64,000 nucleotides of DNA, taken from NCBI GenBank assembly GCA_937925605.1, contig CALALV010000160.1, positions 7,501-71,500 on the forward strand, in the 5' to 3' direction. Position 1 is the first letter of the stretch. Every line of letters starts with the position of its first letter. This document shows, in pieces, positions 18,441 through 28,200 of the stretch. Made by a program: the position numbers and the translations under genes. Source of the stretch: an uncultured Woeseia sp. GTDB lineage: Bacteria; Pseudomonadota; Gammaproteobacteria; Steroidobacterales; Woeseiaceae. The notes beneath the pieces were generated by a model. It searched no databases. It saw nothing but the letters and a program-made list of their open reading frames with translations, and had not been told where the DNA came from.

Positions 18441-18944
18441 TCAGCGCTGCGGATCGATGCCAAGGTAGTCGAGCGTCTCGTCCCGCAGCTCGTCCAGCGA
18501 ATCGAGCACGACCTCGCAACGCTGCTGGCGGCAGACCGGCCGCCGCTCGAGTGGGGCGGACGGACAGTCATAGTACACGCGGAATTCGCAGCTCTCGTGG
18601 TAGTCGCGGAATTCGAGCCGCAGCTCGGTGATCCGCGACTTCGCGACCGAGGTCAGGCACTGGATCGGGTAGCCGAAGTCGAAAATCGTGCAGTCGTCGT
18701 CCGTGACGCACTGCCGCGAGTCGTCGACCAGTGCCTGGATCCGCCGCTCCGCCTGCTCGCAGCGTTGCGCCGCCCTGCCCGCACGCAGGCCGCTTTCCCG
18801 CTGCTGCCGGCCGAAATCCGGGAGCTCCGCGTTCGCGGACGGTGCGGGCGCCGCACGCCGGCCCTCGAGCAGCGTCGCGACGTACCACAGCGCGACGGCG
18901 ACGACGACCGACAGCGCGGTAACGGACAGCGGCACGCGGTGCAT
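18441..18944 (-). CDS. Membrane-anchored cysteine-rich protein of unknown function
   Basis: A 167-residue protein from ATG 18944. One N-terminal helix (VPLSVTALSVVVAVALWYVA) anchors it, then a short helical segment (RQQRESGLRAGRAAQRCEQA) and an extracytoplasmic domain with about eight cysteines, including CVTDDDCTIFDFGYPIQC and CEFRVYYDC. The spacing suggests disulfides in the periplasm. I do not recognise the family, though similar Cys-x4-Asp-Cys patterns occur in uncharacterised secreted proteins. It lies 22 nt after the GDT1-type gene and 19 nt before the four-helix protein, so these may be cotranscribed. Confidence 0.6.
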   Translation of the reverse strand: MHRVPLSVTALSVVVAVALWYVATLLEGRRAAPAPSANAELPDFGRQQRESGLRAGRAAQRCEQAERRIQALVDDSRQCVTDDDCTIFDFGYPIQCLTSVAKSRITELRLEFRDYHESCEFRVYYDCPSAPLERRPVCRQQRCEVVLDSLDELRDETLDYLGIDPQR

Positions 18945-18966
18945 GGCCCGGACTCCCGTCGCGTGC

Positions 18967-19239
18967 TCAGGCCTGCGCGATCGTCCAGATACCGACGGCA
19001 ATGAAGCCGGCGCCGGCGGCCCAGGCCAGGTAGCGGCCGTCGACGAACTGCACGAGCAGGCTGCCGACGGACACCGCCAGCGCGCTGGACGCGGTCAGCG
19101 CGAGGGCCGCGCCCGCGAACACGAGCAGCGGGTTCGCCGCCTCGCGGGCCGCGAACAGCATCGTGGCAAGCTGCGTCTTGTCGCCGAGTTCCGCCAGGAA
19201 CACGGTGATGAAGACGATGCCCAGCATCTTGAAATCCAT
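18967..19239 (-). CDS. Half-size TMEM165/GDT1 (UPF0016) family protein
   Basis: A 90-residue, three-helix membrane protein from ATG 19239. It carries one copy of the family signature in FLAELGDKTQLATMLFAARE. GDT1/TMEM165/MneA proteins export Mn2+ or move Ca2+/Mn2+ against H+, and most contain two such repeats (about 190 residues). This protein has one, so it would need to pair with itself or a second half. It ends in a helix GRYLAWAAGAGFIAVGIWTI. No Mn-sensing yybP-ykoY riboswitch is apparent in the 130 bases upstream. Confidence 0.82.
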   Translation of the reverse strand: MDFKMLGIVFITVFLAELGDKTQLATMLFAAREAANPLLVFAGAALALTASSALAVSVGSLLVQFVDGRYLAWAAGAGFIAVGIWTIAQA

Positions 19240-19372
19240 AGGTCGGGCTCCGTGACAAGCTCGTGGTCGATCGCGCGAATCTGCGCCGAGCGGCTTGAAA
19301 AGCGGCTGGTGCAGGGCGCCGCCGGGCGCCATTGTGGCGCCTGCCGATGGCGACAGGCAACCGGGGACGACG

Positions 19373-19582
19373 ATGCGCACAGCCTTTCTGACTGCACTAC
19401 TGCTGGCGGCGTTCCACGCCGATGCCGGCGACGACGCGCGCGAGCGCGAGTGCCGCGAGCTCAAGGAGCAGATCGAGCGCATCCACGCGCGCCGGCGCAT
19501 GGGCTATTCCGCGAAGGCCGGCCGGCGCATGAAGCAGCGCCTGCGGGAACTAGAGAAACGGCGCGCGCGGGCCTGCCGCTGA
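19373..19582 (+). CDS. Small basic exported protein, unknown function
   Basis: A 69-residue protein from ATG 19373 with a GGGGA ribosome site about 7 bases upstream. MRTAFLTALLLAAFHADAGD is a clean signal peptide, leaving a mature peptide of about 50 residues that is strongly helical and charged (ARERECRELKEQIERIHARR, then KQRLRELEKRRARACR). It has two cysteines. Short signal-bearing proteins of this DUF-like kind are common in gammaproteobacteria and uncharacterised. It converges with hmgA, 1 nt away. Confidence 0.62.
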   Translation: MRTAFLTALLLAAFHADAGDDARERECRELKEQIERIHARRRMGYSAKAGRRMKQRLRELEKRRARACR

Positions 19583-19583
19583 C

Positions 19584-20873
19584 TCAGCCCGGGTAGCGCA
19601 CGGTCAGCGACTGCCAGCAATCGGTGTAGTCGCGGTCGCGCTCTTCGCAGTCGAGCGCGAAGCGCGTCGGTTCGATCAGGTAGCGCGACTCGAACATGAA
19701 CGCCAGCGTGTTATCGAGCTTCTGCGGGACCAGCTGCGCGCGCGTAGCCCCCTCGACCGTCACGGCATCGGGCCCGTGACCGGCCATGCAGTTGTGCAGG
19801 CTCGCGCCGCCCGGCAGGAAGCCGCCGGCGGTTTTCGCGTCGTATTCGCCGTGGACCTGGCCCATGAATTCGGACATCACGTTGCGGTGGAACCAGGGCG
19901 GCCTGAACGTGTCCTCGGCCACGAGCCAGCGCGGCGGAAACACGACGAAGTCGACGTTGGCCGTACCCGGCGTCGCCGATGCCGAGGTCAGCACCGTGAA
20001 GATCGACGGGTCCGGGTGGTCGTAGCTGATCGAGCCCAGCGTATTGAAGCGGGCCAGGTCGTAGCGGTACGGCGCGAGGTTGCCGTGCCAGGCGACGACG
20101 TCGAGCGGCGAATGGCCGATCGCGCAGTCGAACAGCCGGCCGGCGTGTTTCGCGACCAGGCGGAAGTCCCCCTCGCGCTCCTCGAAGGCCGCGACCGGCG
20201 TTTCGAAGTCGCGGCCATTGGCCAGCCCGTCGGTGCCGATCGGCCCGCGCTCGGGAAGGGCCAGGCGCTCGCCGTAGTTCTCGCAGACATAGCCGCGCGC
20301 CGAGTCGGCCCGCAGCGCCACGCGAAAGCGCACGCCGCGGGGAATCACGGCGATGTGACCCGGCTCGACCTCGAGCAGCCCGAACTCGGTGTGCAGGTCG
20401 AGCCCGCCCTGCTCCGGCACTATCAGCAGTTCGCCGTCGGCGTTGTAGAAATACCGGTCCTGCATCGAGCGGTTGGCGCGGTAGACGTGGATGCCGATGC
20501 CCTGCTGCATGAGCGCGTTGCCGTTCGTCGCCAGCGTCGCCAGGCCATCGACGAAATCGGCGGGCCCGGTCGGCAGCGGGAACGGTTTCCAGCGCAGCGG
20601 GTCCGGCGGTGCCGGGGCCTCCTGTGTCGGCGCGGTGCGCAGCAGGCCGCGATCGATCTCGCCGAAGTCGCCGTGCACGACCGACGGCCGGATGCGGTAC
20701 AGCCAGCTCCTGGCGTTCGCCGCGCGCGGCGCCGTGAACGCGTTGCCGGACAGCTTTTCCGGGTACAGCCCGAACGGCGGTTTCTGCGGCGAGTTGTGGC
20801 CGACCGGCAGCGCCCCTGCGCGTGCCTCGCTCGCGAAGTCGTTGCCGAAGCCGGTCAGGTAACGCGCGCTCAT
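19584..20873 (-). CDS. hmgA: Homogentisate 1,2-dioxygenase
   Basis: A 429-residue enzyme that opens the ring of homogentisate to maleylacetoacetate in tyrosine/phenylalanine breakdown, using Fe2+ and O2. The N-terminus [20 protein letters not shown] and the segment [20 protein letters not shown] are diagnostic. The iron-ligand region reads [18 protein letters not shown] (His and Glu) with the second His in [15 protein letters not shown] 20873 overlaps the fah stop by 4 nt (ATGA), so the two are cotranscribed and probably translationally coupled. Length matches known HmgA. Confidence 0.97.
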   Translation of the reverse strand: MSARYLTGFGNDFASEARAGALPVGHNSPQKPPFGLYPEKLSGNAFTAPRAANARSWLYRIRPSVVHGDFGEIDRGLLRTAPTQEAPAPPDPLRWKPFPLPTGPADFVDGLATLATNGNALMQQGIGIHVYRANRSMQDRYFYNADGELLIVPEQGGLDLHTEFGLLEVEPGHIAVIPRGVRFRVALRADSARGYVCENYGERLALPERGPIGTDGLANGRDFETPVAAFEEREGDFRLVAKHAGRLFDCAIGHSPLDVVAWHGNLAPYRYDLARFNTLGSISYDHPDPSIFTVLTSASATPGTANVDFVVFPPRWLVAEDTFRPPWFHRNVMSEFMGQVHGEYDAKTAGGFLPGGASLHNCMAGHGPDAVTVEGATRAQLVPQKLDNTLAFMFESRYLIEPTRFALDCEERDRDYTDCWQSLTVRYPG

Positions 20874-21850
20874 GGCCGCACGATGCGCTGGTCGATAGCC
20901 CCGAACAGGCTGCGGCCGTTCGTGTCCAGCATCTCTATGCGGACCCGGTCGCCGTAGCGCATGAACGGCGTGCGCGGCTCGCCGTGCTCGATCGTTTCGA
21001 GCATGCGCCGTTCCGCGATGCAACTCGAGCCGCGCGAGCGGTCGTAATTCGAGATCGTACCGCTGCCGATGATCGTGCCGGCGCCGAGGCGCCGCGTCTT
21101 CGTGACGTGCGCGATCAGTTGCGGGAAGTTGAAGGTCATGTCGACGCCGCACTCCGGCTCGCCGAACAGCTCGCCGTTCAGCTCCGTGCGCAGCGGCAGG
21201 TGGATCGTGCCGTCGCGCCAGGCGTCGCCGAGTTCGTCGGGCGTGCAGGCGACCGGCGAGAAGGCCGTCGACGGTTTGGACTGGTAGAAGCCGAAACCCT
21301 TCGCGAGCTCGCCCGGGATCAGTCCGCGCAGAGACACGTCGTTGACGAGCATCAGGAGTTTGACGTGCGCACCCGCGTCGGCGGCCGAAGTACCCATCGG
21401 CACGTCGTCAGTGATGACCGCAGTCTCGGCTTCCATGTCGATGCCGAACTCCTCGCTCGGTACCGGGATGTCGTCGCGCGGCCCGAGGAAGTCGTCGGAA
21501 CCGCCCTGGTAGACGAGCGGGTCGTGCCAGAAGCTCTCCGGCATCTCGGCGCCGCGGGCCTTGCGCACGAGCTCGACGTGATTGACGTAGGCGCTGCCGT
21601 CGACCCAGTGGTAGGCGCGCGGCAGTGGCGACGCCGCCGCGGCCGGATCGAAGTCGAACGTGCCGTCCGGCTCGCCGGCCTCGAGCGCTTCTGCCACGCG
21701 GCGCAGCGCGGGCTCGGCCCGCTGCCAGTCGTCGAGCGCCGCCTGCAGCGTCGGCGCCACGTCGGGCACGGCCACGGCACGCTCGAGATCGCGGCTCACG
21801 ACGACGAGCGTGCCGTCACGGCCGCCCTGTTTCAGGCTCGCGAGTTTCAC
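20870..21850 (-). CDS. fahA: Fumarylacetoacetate hydrolase family protein
   Basis: A 326-residue FAH-fold hydrolase. The metal-binding Glu/Glu/Asp segment is visible in [20 protein letters not shown], followed by [17 protein letters not shown], and the C-terminal half has [20 protein letters not shown]. The start is GTG 21850 ([18 protein letters not shown]), supported by AGGAGAGG just upstream and by the conserved N-terminus; the frame upstream to 21982 overlaps the aceA terminator and is not used. It cleaves fumarylacetoacetate to fumarate and acetoacetate after HmgA and an isomerase. The maleylacetoacetate isomerase gene is not in this window. Confidence 0.93.
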   Translation of the reverse strand: MKLASLKQGGRDGTLVVVSRDLERAVAVPDVAPTLQAALDDWQRAEPALRRVAEALEAGEPDGTFDFDPAAAASPLPRAYHWVDGSAYVNHVELVRKARGAEMPESFWHDPLVYQGGSDDFLGPRDDIPVPSEEFGIDMEAETAVITDDVPMGTSAADAGAHVKLLMLVNDVSLRGLIPGELAKGFGFYQSKPSTAFSPVACTPDELGDAWRDGTIHLPLRTELNGELFGEPECGVDMTFNFPQLIAHVTKTRRLGAGTIIGSGTISNYDRSRGSSCIAERRMLETIEHGEPRTPFMRYGDRVRIEMLDTNGRSLFGAIDQRIVRP

Positions 21851-21936
21851 GCCCTCTCCTTTTGCATTCGCCAGAGCGGGGCGAAACCTTAGCAGCGCGC
21901 CGGAAATTAGGCCACCGGCAGCGACGCTGGGAGCAG

Positions 21937-21967
21937 AAAAAACCACCGCCGGCAGGGCCGGCGGTGG
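21937..21967 (-). terminator. Rho-independent terminator of aceA
   Basis: On the minus strand the hairpin CCACCGCCGGC-CCT-GCCGGCGGTGG (11-bp perfect stem, 3-nt loop; plus-strand 21943-21967) is followed by six T (plus-strand A 21937-21942). It lies 50 bases after the aceA stop and about 85 bases before the fah start, separating the two transcripts. Confidence 0.9.
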
Positions 21968-22016
21968 ACAGCAGTCGCGCACCGGGGGTACGGGGCGCGA
22001 TCGGGGGGTCTGGCGC

Positions 22017-23297
<1,281 letters not shown>

Positions 23298-23343
23298 GCC
23301 CTGTCTCCTCCCGATGGCCGCGGTGGCGGCGTTGCTGTCGAGA

Positions 23344-23371
23344 GTGACATTACCGGGAAACGGGCTATAAT
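23344..23371 (+). promoter_or_regulatory. Sigma-70-type promoter of the XRE regulator gene
   Basis: GTGACA (23344-23349) and a perfect TATAAT (23366-23371) are separated by 16 bases, reading toward the regulator at 23418. Transcription would start near 23378, inside the AATTTCACA repeats. It is a clear match in otherwise GC-rich DNA. Start site is predicted, not seen. Confidence 0.65.
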
Positions 23372-23410
23372 TTCACAAAAGAAATTTCACAGTGTTAATT
23401 TCACAGCGAG
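23369..23410. repeat. Three 14-bp direct repeats between aceA and its regulator
   Basis: The 9-mer AATTTCACA occurs at 23369-23377, 23383-23391 and 23397-23405, exactly 14 bp apart. The first copy overlaps the -10 box and the third ends 12 bases before the regulator's ATG. Regular spacing beside an XRE-family gene suggests a multi-site operator controlling the regulator and possibly aceA. Confidence 0.7.
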
Positions 23411-23417
23411 CCGGATT

Positions 23418-24983
23418 ATGACAAGCGACGCCGGGCTTACCCGCAAGGCGCATTTCCTGGGCACGAAGCTACGCGGCCTGCGCAAGCGCAACGGCCTGAC
23501 CCTCGACGACCTGTCGGTACGCTGCGTGCAGCTCGACGCCGAGCACGCGCCCTCGGTGTCCTACCTGTCGATGATCGAGAACGGCAAGCGCGTGCCGTCC
23601 GAGGCGCTGATGCGGGTCATCGCCGCGGTTTTCCAGAAGGACGTCGCCTGGTTCTACGACGAGGTGCTGGACGAGGAGCCGCTCGCCGCGGCCGGGCGCG
23701 ACGCGCCGCTGTCCGCCATGCCGCTGGAGCCGGGCTTCCTGTTCTCGGGCGACCTGCTGCAGCTCGCGATACCGGAACTGCTGTCGCAGACCGGGGTGAC
23801 CGGCACCCAGTTCGCGCACCTGCTGATCCGCGCGCACCAGGAACGCCAGCAGAATCGCTTCCCCGACCTCGAGCGCGCGGCCGAATCGGTCGGCAGGAAG
23901 CAGTTCCCGCTGACGCTCGACGACCTGTGGGCGCTGGTCCGCGAGCACGGGCTCACCGTGCGCTGGTTCGACCGGCCGCCGAACCGCGGCCGGCGCGGCG
24001 ACGACACGTCGCCGGACACGCTGCTGCGCTCGTTCTACGAGGCGCCGGGCACGCTGTGGCTGAACCGGCGCCTCGAGAACAAGCCGCGCCGGCTGCGCTA
24101 CGACCTCGCGAACCACCTCGGCCACCGCGTCCTGCACGGCGGGGACGGTGCGCGCGCCGTGCAGGTGTCGGGCGACCGCAGCCAGGCGCGGCGGCCGGAC
24201 GAGGAGTCGCCCTACCTCGACGCGAAGGACATCCTGTACGCCTGGCGTGACTTCGAGTGCAGCTATTTCGCCGCCGCGCTGCTCGCGCCGAAGACCCCGT
24301 TCCGCCAGTTCCTGGCGCGCCACCGGCACTCGATCGATGCGGGCGACCGGGTCAGCCTGTCACCCGGGCTGATCATGCGGCGCATGACCAGCGTGTCGCC
24401 CTACCCGCACTGGCACTATTTCGACGCCTATCCGCCCGGCAACCTGCGCGCGGTCTACCGCGGCAACGGCATCCCGCTGCCCTGGGGCAACATGCGCCAG
24501 GTCGCGGACCCTTGCCGGCACTGGGCCGTTTTCAAGATGCTGAATACGCGCAGCACGAAACCGTCCGCGCAGATTTCGGTGCTGGCCGCGGGCGGCGACC
24601 GCCGGCTGTACTGCTGCCAGTCGCTGCGGGCCCGGGACGCGGCCGGCAACGCGCACGTCATGTGCGTCGGCATCGACCTGCAGGCGGCGCTTGCTGCCCA
24701 GGGCATCGACGCCGCGGCGACGACCGCGGACATCGAGGATGCCTGCAATGCTGCGGGCGGCGTCGGGCCGGTGCCCGCGCGCGCGCGTCGTCAGCTGGAA
24801 ACGGTGGCGAAGATCCTGAACATCGGCTGGGTCGCGGACGGCGCGGCGCGTGACGCGAGCATCATCTGCCCGCGCAGCACGAATTGCCCGCGCGATCGGC
24901 ACTGTCTCGGCAAGGTCGCGCCGCGCCGGCGCCAGGGCCCGGAGCAGCTGCGCGAACAGATCCTGCGCGAAGCGGCGGTCTGA
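23418..24983 (+). CDS. XRE-family regulator with large C-terminal domain (acyl/glyoxylate-pathway type)
   Basis: A 521-residue regulator. The N-terminal Cro/C1-type helix-turn-helix spans about residues 12-70 (GTKLRGLRKRNGLTLDDLSV, SYLSMIENGKRVPSEALMRV). The rest resembles the large effector region of RamB/ScfR-like or DUF3612 proteins that sit next to isocitrate lyase or other short-chain acyl genes; it includes LRYDLANHLGHRVLHGG, an IrrE-like helix without an obvious HExxH, and a Cys-rich end (IICPRSTNCPRDRHC). ATG 23418 is used because it gives the complete HTH; the frame upstream runs across aceA. Divergent to aceA with a shared repeat array, so it is the probable aceA regulator (inference). 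Confidence 0.85.
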   Translation: MTSDAGLTRKAHFLGTKLRGLRKRNGLTLDDLSVRCVQLDAEHAPSVSYLSMIENGKRVPSEALMRVIAAVFQKDVAWFYDEVLDEEPLAAAGRDAPLSAMPLEPGFLFSGDLLQLAIPELLSQTGVTGTQFAHLLIRAHQERQQNRFPDLERAAESVGRKQFPLTLDDLWALVREHGLTVRWFDRPPNRGRRGDDTSPDTLLRSFYEAPGTLWLNRRLENKPRRLRYDLANHLGHRVLHGGDGARAVQVSGDRSQARRPDEESPYLDAKDILYAWRDFECSYFAAALLAPKTPFRQFLARHRHSIDAGDRVSLSPGLIMRRMTSVSPYPHWHYFDAYPPGNLRAVYRGNGIPLPWGNMRQVADPCRHWAVFKMLNTRSTKPSAQISVLAAGGDRRLYCCQSLRARDAAGNAHVMCVGIDLQAALAAQGIDAAATTADIEDACNAAGGVGPVPARARRQLETVAKILNIGWVADGAARDASIICPRSTNCPRDRHCLGKVAPRRRQGPEQLREQILREAAV

Positions 24984-25019
24984 GCCCGCGCGCGGCGGCG
25001 CCGCGCGCCGCCGGCCGGC

Positions 25020-25973
25020 CTAGGCCGGAAAGAAGTCGATCGGCTTGGTCGTCGTGATCGACTCGACGTCCTTGGCCTCGAAGCGGAACAGGCGGACGCG
25101 CTGCACCAGCTTACGCTCGAGTTCCTCGTCGCCCAGCTCGCTCGACACGACCTCGCAGAATGTGACCTCGCCGCTCGGCGCGATCGTCAGGCGCAGCACC
25201 AGCTTGCCCTCGAGCGTCGGGTCCTGGCGCAGCGCGCGGTTGTACAGTGCGAAAATCGCGCCCTTGTTGCGGTCGAAGACCAGCTCGATCTCCTCCCGGC
25301 TGCGCGAGGCCTTGCCGCTCGAGCCGGTACGCCGCGCGCCGCCCGCGTTCGCGGCGCCGATGCCGGCCACCGGGCTGTCGACCTGGGTCGTGTTGCGGTC
25401 GCCCAGTCCGCTGCCGCCCGTGTTGCGGCTCAGCGCGGCCGTATTGATGCCGCGGCTCGCGGTGCCGACGCTGGACGTGATCATCGAGCGCTCGTTGCGC
25501 TCGGCGGCGCCGACCGCGGCCGACAGCGGACGCGTGTCCTGCACCTTGTCGAGCACGTCGTTGTCGCGCAGCGCTGCGAGATCCTCGGTGAACGGCAGCA
25601 GCGCGGCCTGGGCACGCTCGCGCGCCTCCGCCTGGCGGTCTACCGGCGGCGGCTCGGGCTCCGGCTCCGGTTCCGGCTCTGCCTCGGCGACCTGCTGCGG
25701 CTCCGTCTCGGGCAGCGGCTCCGGTTCCGGCTCGGGCTGCTCTACCTTCGGCGGCGGCGGCGGCGGCTTCTCCTGCAGCAGCAGCTTCGCGATCCGCGGC
25801 GGAATCTCTTCGATCGCGTCCGGGTCGGGCTGCGGCGACGGCAGGAACGGCCACACGATGCCGAGCACGGCGATCGACAGCATGACGATCAGCAGCAGGC
25901 GCCGGAACTTCTGCTCCTGCCCGGTGTTGCTCGTCCAGGGCAGCTCGTATTCTCTGTAATACGGGATGTCCAA
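25020..25973 (-). CDS. TonB/AgmX-type energy transducer
   Basis: A 317-residue inner-membrane protein with one helix near the N-terminus (RRLLLIVMLSIAVLGIVWPF, about residues 24-43). A long Pro/Glu-rich spacer follows (about 68-113, repeated PEPEPEP units), and the C-terminal domain, from SREEIELVFDRNKGAIFALY to the end, matches the AgmX/PglI C-terminal fold, a TonB-C relative (TLEGKLVLRLTIAPSGEVT). Such proteins span the periplasm and transmit proton-motive energy from ExbB/ExbD. It is the last gene of the nine-gene operon, 26 nt after an ExbD gene, and likely transduces to the TPR proteins encoded upstream (inference). Confidence 0.86.
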   Translation of the reverse strand: MDIPYYREYELPWTSNTGQEQKFRRLLLIVMLSIAVLGIVWPFLPSPQPDPDAIEEIPPRIAKLLLQEKPPPPPPKVEQPEPEPEPLPETEPQQVAEAEPEPEPEPEPPPVDRQAEARERAQAALLPFTEDLAALRDNDVLDKVQDTRPLSAAVGAAERNERSMITSSVGTASRGINTAALSRNTGGSGLGDRNTTQVDSPVAGIGAANAGGARRTGSSGKASRSREEIELVFDRNKGAIFALYNRALRQDPTLEGKLVLRLTIAPSGEVTFCEVVSSELGDEELERKLVQRVRLFRFEAKDVESITTTKPIDFFPA

Positions 25974-25999
25974 ACTCTTGCTCCTGTCCCTGGCAGCGG

Positions 26000-26527
26000 C
26001 TAGCGCGCCGCCTGCAGCTCCCCGAGTTGATCCGAGCTCTTCTGCAGGACCGCCAGCGAGATGCGGCCGTAGTCTGCGTCCGTGCAGGTCGCCATGACTT
26101 TTTTCAGCAGCCGGTAAGGGATGTCCCGGTCGCCCATGATCGTGACCTCGCGGTTGGCGATGTCCTCGTTCTGCTCGCGCCGCAGCACGCGGTCGTTCTG
26201 GCGGCGCAGCGCTTCCTTCAGTTCGGCGATGATGTTGCCGGAGGCGTTCATCACCTCGTCGACGCGGGCGACCGGCGTACCCTGCACGATGATGTCCTCA
26301 TCGCCGATCAGCACGACGACCGTTTCCTTCGCCTTCTGCTCGGCGATGGACTCAGGCAGCTGGATCTCCTTCGCGTTCGGCAGCACCTCCACCTCGGACG
26401 AGTTCACCAGCAGGAAGAACACGAGGATCGTGAAGATGTCCATCAGCGACACCAGGTTCAGCGCACCGCCCTTCTTGGCGCGCTCATGCCGCCGGTCCAT
26501 GCGCTTCGCGCGTGCCGACATTTTCAT
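26000..26527 (-). CDS. ExbD/TolR-family protein (second copy)
   Basis: A 175-residue biopolymer transport protein. One N-terminal helix carries the proton-path aspartate: GGALNLVSLMDIFTILVFFL, followed by LLVNSSEVEVLPNAKEIQLP, the usual ExbD beginning. The periplasmic part (about 45-175) includes TIMGDRDIPYRLLKKVMATC. ExbD/TolR dimers sit inside an ExbB/TolQ pentamer and convert proton flow into movement. This copy is 3 nt downstream of another, distinct ExbD gene; having two different ExbD proteins per one ExbB mirrors AglQ and AglS in the Myxococcus motor. Cotranscribed in the operon 34029-25020. Confidence 0.92.
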   Translation of the reverse strand: MKMSARAKRMDRRHERAKKGGALNLVSLMDIFTILVFFLLVNSSEVEVLPNAKEIQLPESIAEQKAKETVVVLIGDEDIIVQGTPVARVDEVMNASGNIIAELKEALRRQNDRVLRREQNEDIANREVTIMGDRDIPYRLLKKVMATCTDADYGRISLAVLQKSSDQLGELQAAR

Positions 26528-26530
26528 GGC

Positions 26531-27043
26531 TCAGGCGCCTCCCTCGAGGATCGGCGCATCGCCGATCGAGATGTCCGGGAACAGGTCGGTGCGCACGATC
26601 TGGTCGCCCTCGACGTTCTCGGCGACGCGCACGCGGTCCATGACCTGCACGAGCGTGTCGTAGGGGATTTCCGACTCGAGCAGGATCGAGGCGTCGGTTT
26701 TTTCCGGGTAGCTCGCCTTCAGTTCGGCGAGCTTGGCACTCAACGCATCGAAATCGTAACCGTCGACGTCGGCCGGGTAGACCCCCAGCGCGCCGATGTT
26801 GCGGTCGCCGACCTCGATACGGTCCTCGCGAACGATGACCTCCAGCTGGAATACCAGTTCCTGTTCGTCGGCGGGCTCGCTCGAGGAGCCGGGCAGATTC
26901 AGCTCGAGAATCGCCAGTCGCGAGAACACTGCCGTGATCAGCAGGAACGGCACCAGGATGACCATCAGGTTCATGAAGGCCGTGATGTTGAGTTCGGCCG
27001 TCTCCGTGTTGCGGCGACGACCTCCCCGGCGGGCTCTCATCAC
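26531..27043 (-). CDS. ExbD/TolR-family protein (first copy)
   Basis: A 170-residue ExbD/TolR-like protein with a basic start (MMRARRGGRRRNTETAELNI) and one helix, TAFMNLMVILVPFLLITAVF. In this helix the usual proton-carrying Asp of ExbD (xxDxxxxLLxF) is Asn (FMNLMVIL), unlike its neighbour, which keeps it. The periplasmic domain follows (about 45-170). It overlaps the ExbB gene by 4 nt and precedes the second ExbD by 3 nt. A copy without the Asp may play a structural role while the other carries protons (inference). Confidence 0.88.
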   Translation of the reverse strand: MMRARRGGRRRNTETAELNITAFMNLMVILVPFLLITAVFSRLAILELNLPGSSSEPADEQELVFQLEVIVREDRIEVGDRNIGALGVYPADVDGYDFDALSAKLAELKASYPEKTDASILLESEIPYDTLVQVMDRVRVAENVEGDQIVRTDLFPDISIGDAPILEGGA

Positions 27044-27693
27044 GCGGCTCCGGCAGGCTTCAGCTGGCGCTCGGTAATCGCATTCAGGAACTTGACGCTG
27101 GCCATCTCCAGGCTGTCGACGATCTGGTTCGTCTTCGTCTGCAGCAGCGCATGCAGCAGCAGGAGCGGGATCGCGACCATGAGGCCGAACGCGGTCGTGT
27201 TCATCGCGACCGAGATCGACGCCGACAGCAGGTCGGCCTTGTCCGCCGGGTTGGCGTTCGAGACCGCCGTGAAGGCGCGGATCAGGCCGATAATGGTGCC
27301 GAGCAGGCCGAGCAGCGTCGCGATGTTGGCGAGCGTCGCCAGGTAATGCGTGCGCTTCTCGAGGCGCGGCATGACTTCCATCAGGCTTTCTTCCATCGCC
27401 TTCTCGACGTCGTCGCGGCGCCGCGCGGACTTAACGCGGTACAGGCCGTAGGTCAGGATCGAGGCGATCGCGGCCTTCGATTTCGTGGTGACGGCCGCCG
27501 CTTCCTGGAAATTGCCCGCCTTCAGGAACGGGACGATCTTCTTCCACAGCGCACGGTTGCTGGCGCCGGAAACGGTCAGGTAGGTCCAGCGCTCGATGGC
27601 GATCGCGAGGCCCAGGCCGAACACGATCAGGATCGGGTACATGAATACCCCGCCCTGCTGGAAGAAACGCACGATGGCGCCGAAAACGTCCAT
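27040..27693 (-). CDS. MotA/TolQ/ExbB proton channel family protein
   Basis: A 217-residue inner-membrane protein with three predicted helices: FMYPILIVFGLGLAIAIERW near the N-terminus, and LATLANIATLLGLLGTIIGL with SAGISVAMNTTAFGLMVAIP-like segments (ASISVAMNTTAFGLMVAIPL) toward the end. The segment LLGLLGTIIGLIRAF is the family hallmark. These form the pentameric stator that conducts protons with an ExbD dimer. It starts the motor part of the operon, 37 nt after a small exported-protein gene, and overlaps the first ExbD gene by 4 nt. Confidence 0.93.
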   Translation of the reverse strand: MDVFGAIVRFFQQGGVFMYPILIVFGLGLAIAIERWTYLTVSGASNRALWKKIVPFLKAGNFQEAAAVTTKSKAAIASILTYGLYRVKSARRRDDVEKAMEESLMEVMPRLEKRTHYLATLANIATLLGLLGTIIGLIRAFTAVSNANPADKADLLSASISVAMNTTAFGLMVAIPLLLLHALLQTKTNQIVDSLEMASVKFLNAITERQLKPAGAA

Positions 27694-27730
27694 TGCTTGA
27701 CTCCTCTTTCAGTCCGACGCCGTCTGCGCG

Positions 27731-28195
27731 TCAGTTATCTGCCAGGTCCTCGTAGTAACGGACCTCTCTTGCGAATTCGCCCCGGTCTATCGGCTCGAGA
27801 ACCTCGTCGAGCAGCGTATTCACGGGCTTGCCGGTCAGGTCGCCGGGATCCGACTTCTGCCACGGCACGATGTACAGCACCTTCGGCAACTCCTGGTTGC
27901 CCGTGATCTCGGTCCGGCCGAGATCGAGTTCGTCCATGACGCCGGTCGTACCCTCGCGGCGGCGCACGTCGGCGGCCAGCACCGCGCTGGGCACGCCGGG
28001 CTCGAGCGCATCGCGCTCCGCGTCCTGCGTGACATCCCGCCCGGCGCCCGGGTCCGCGTCGGCCGGCGCCGCGGCGCTCTCGGCGGCGGCGGCTGCGGCC
28101 TCTGTCACGGCGTCTTCTTCGCCGGTCGCATCCTGGCCGAAAGCGCTCGCCGCCAGCGCGAGCAGGGCCCATGTTGCTACCAATTCACATCGCAT
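27731..28195 (-). CDS. Small exported acidic protein in the motor operon, unknown function
   Basis: A 154-residue protein from ATG 28195. MRCELVATWALLALAASAFG is a signal peptide; the following 60 residues are Ala/Glu/Asp-rich and probably disordered, and the C-terminal part is better ordered (GNQELPKVLYIVPWQKSDPG, DEVLEPIDRGEFAREVRYYE). I do not know the family. The LYIVPWQ...DL segment looks conserved-like and its fixed place between a TPR lipoprotein (5 nt) and the ExbB gene (37 nt) suggests a periplasmic partner of the motor. No catalytic motif is seen. Confidence 0.7.
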   Translation of the reverse strand: MRCELVATWALLALAASAFGQDATGEEDAVTEAAAAAAESAAAPADADPGAGRDVTQDAERDALEPGVPSAVLAADVRRREGTTGVMDELDLGRTEITGNQELPKVLYIVPWQKSDPGDLTGKPVNTLLDEVLEPIDRGEFAREVRYYEDLADN

Positions 28196-28200
28196 ACCGG

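Noticed and set aside
19240..19372. Possible yybP-ykoY (Mn) riboswitch before the GDT1-type gene
   Set aside because: The conserved core expected of this riboswitch could not be found in the region upstream of the start.
24984..25019. GC-rich inverted repeat between the converging regulator and TonB/AgmX genes
   Set aside because: Made only of G and C with no T-tract; such palindromes are frequent here and it cannot be called a terminator.
25640..25775. GGCTCCGG-type short repeats
   Set aside because: They encode the Pro/Glu-rich spacer of the TonB/AgmX-type protein; ordinary coding low complexity rather than a separate repeat element.
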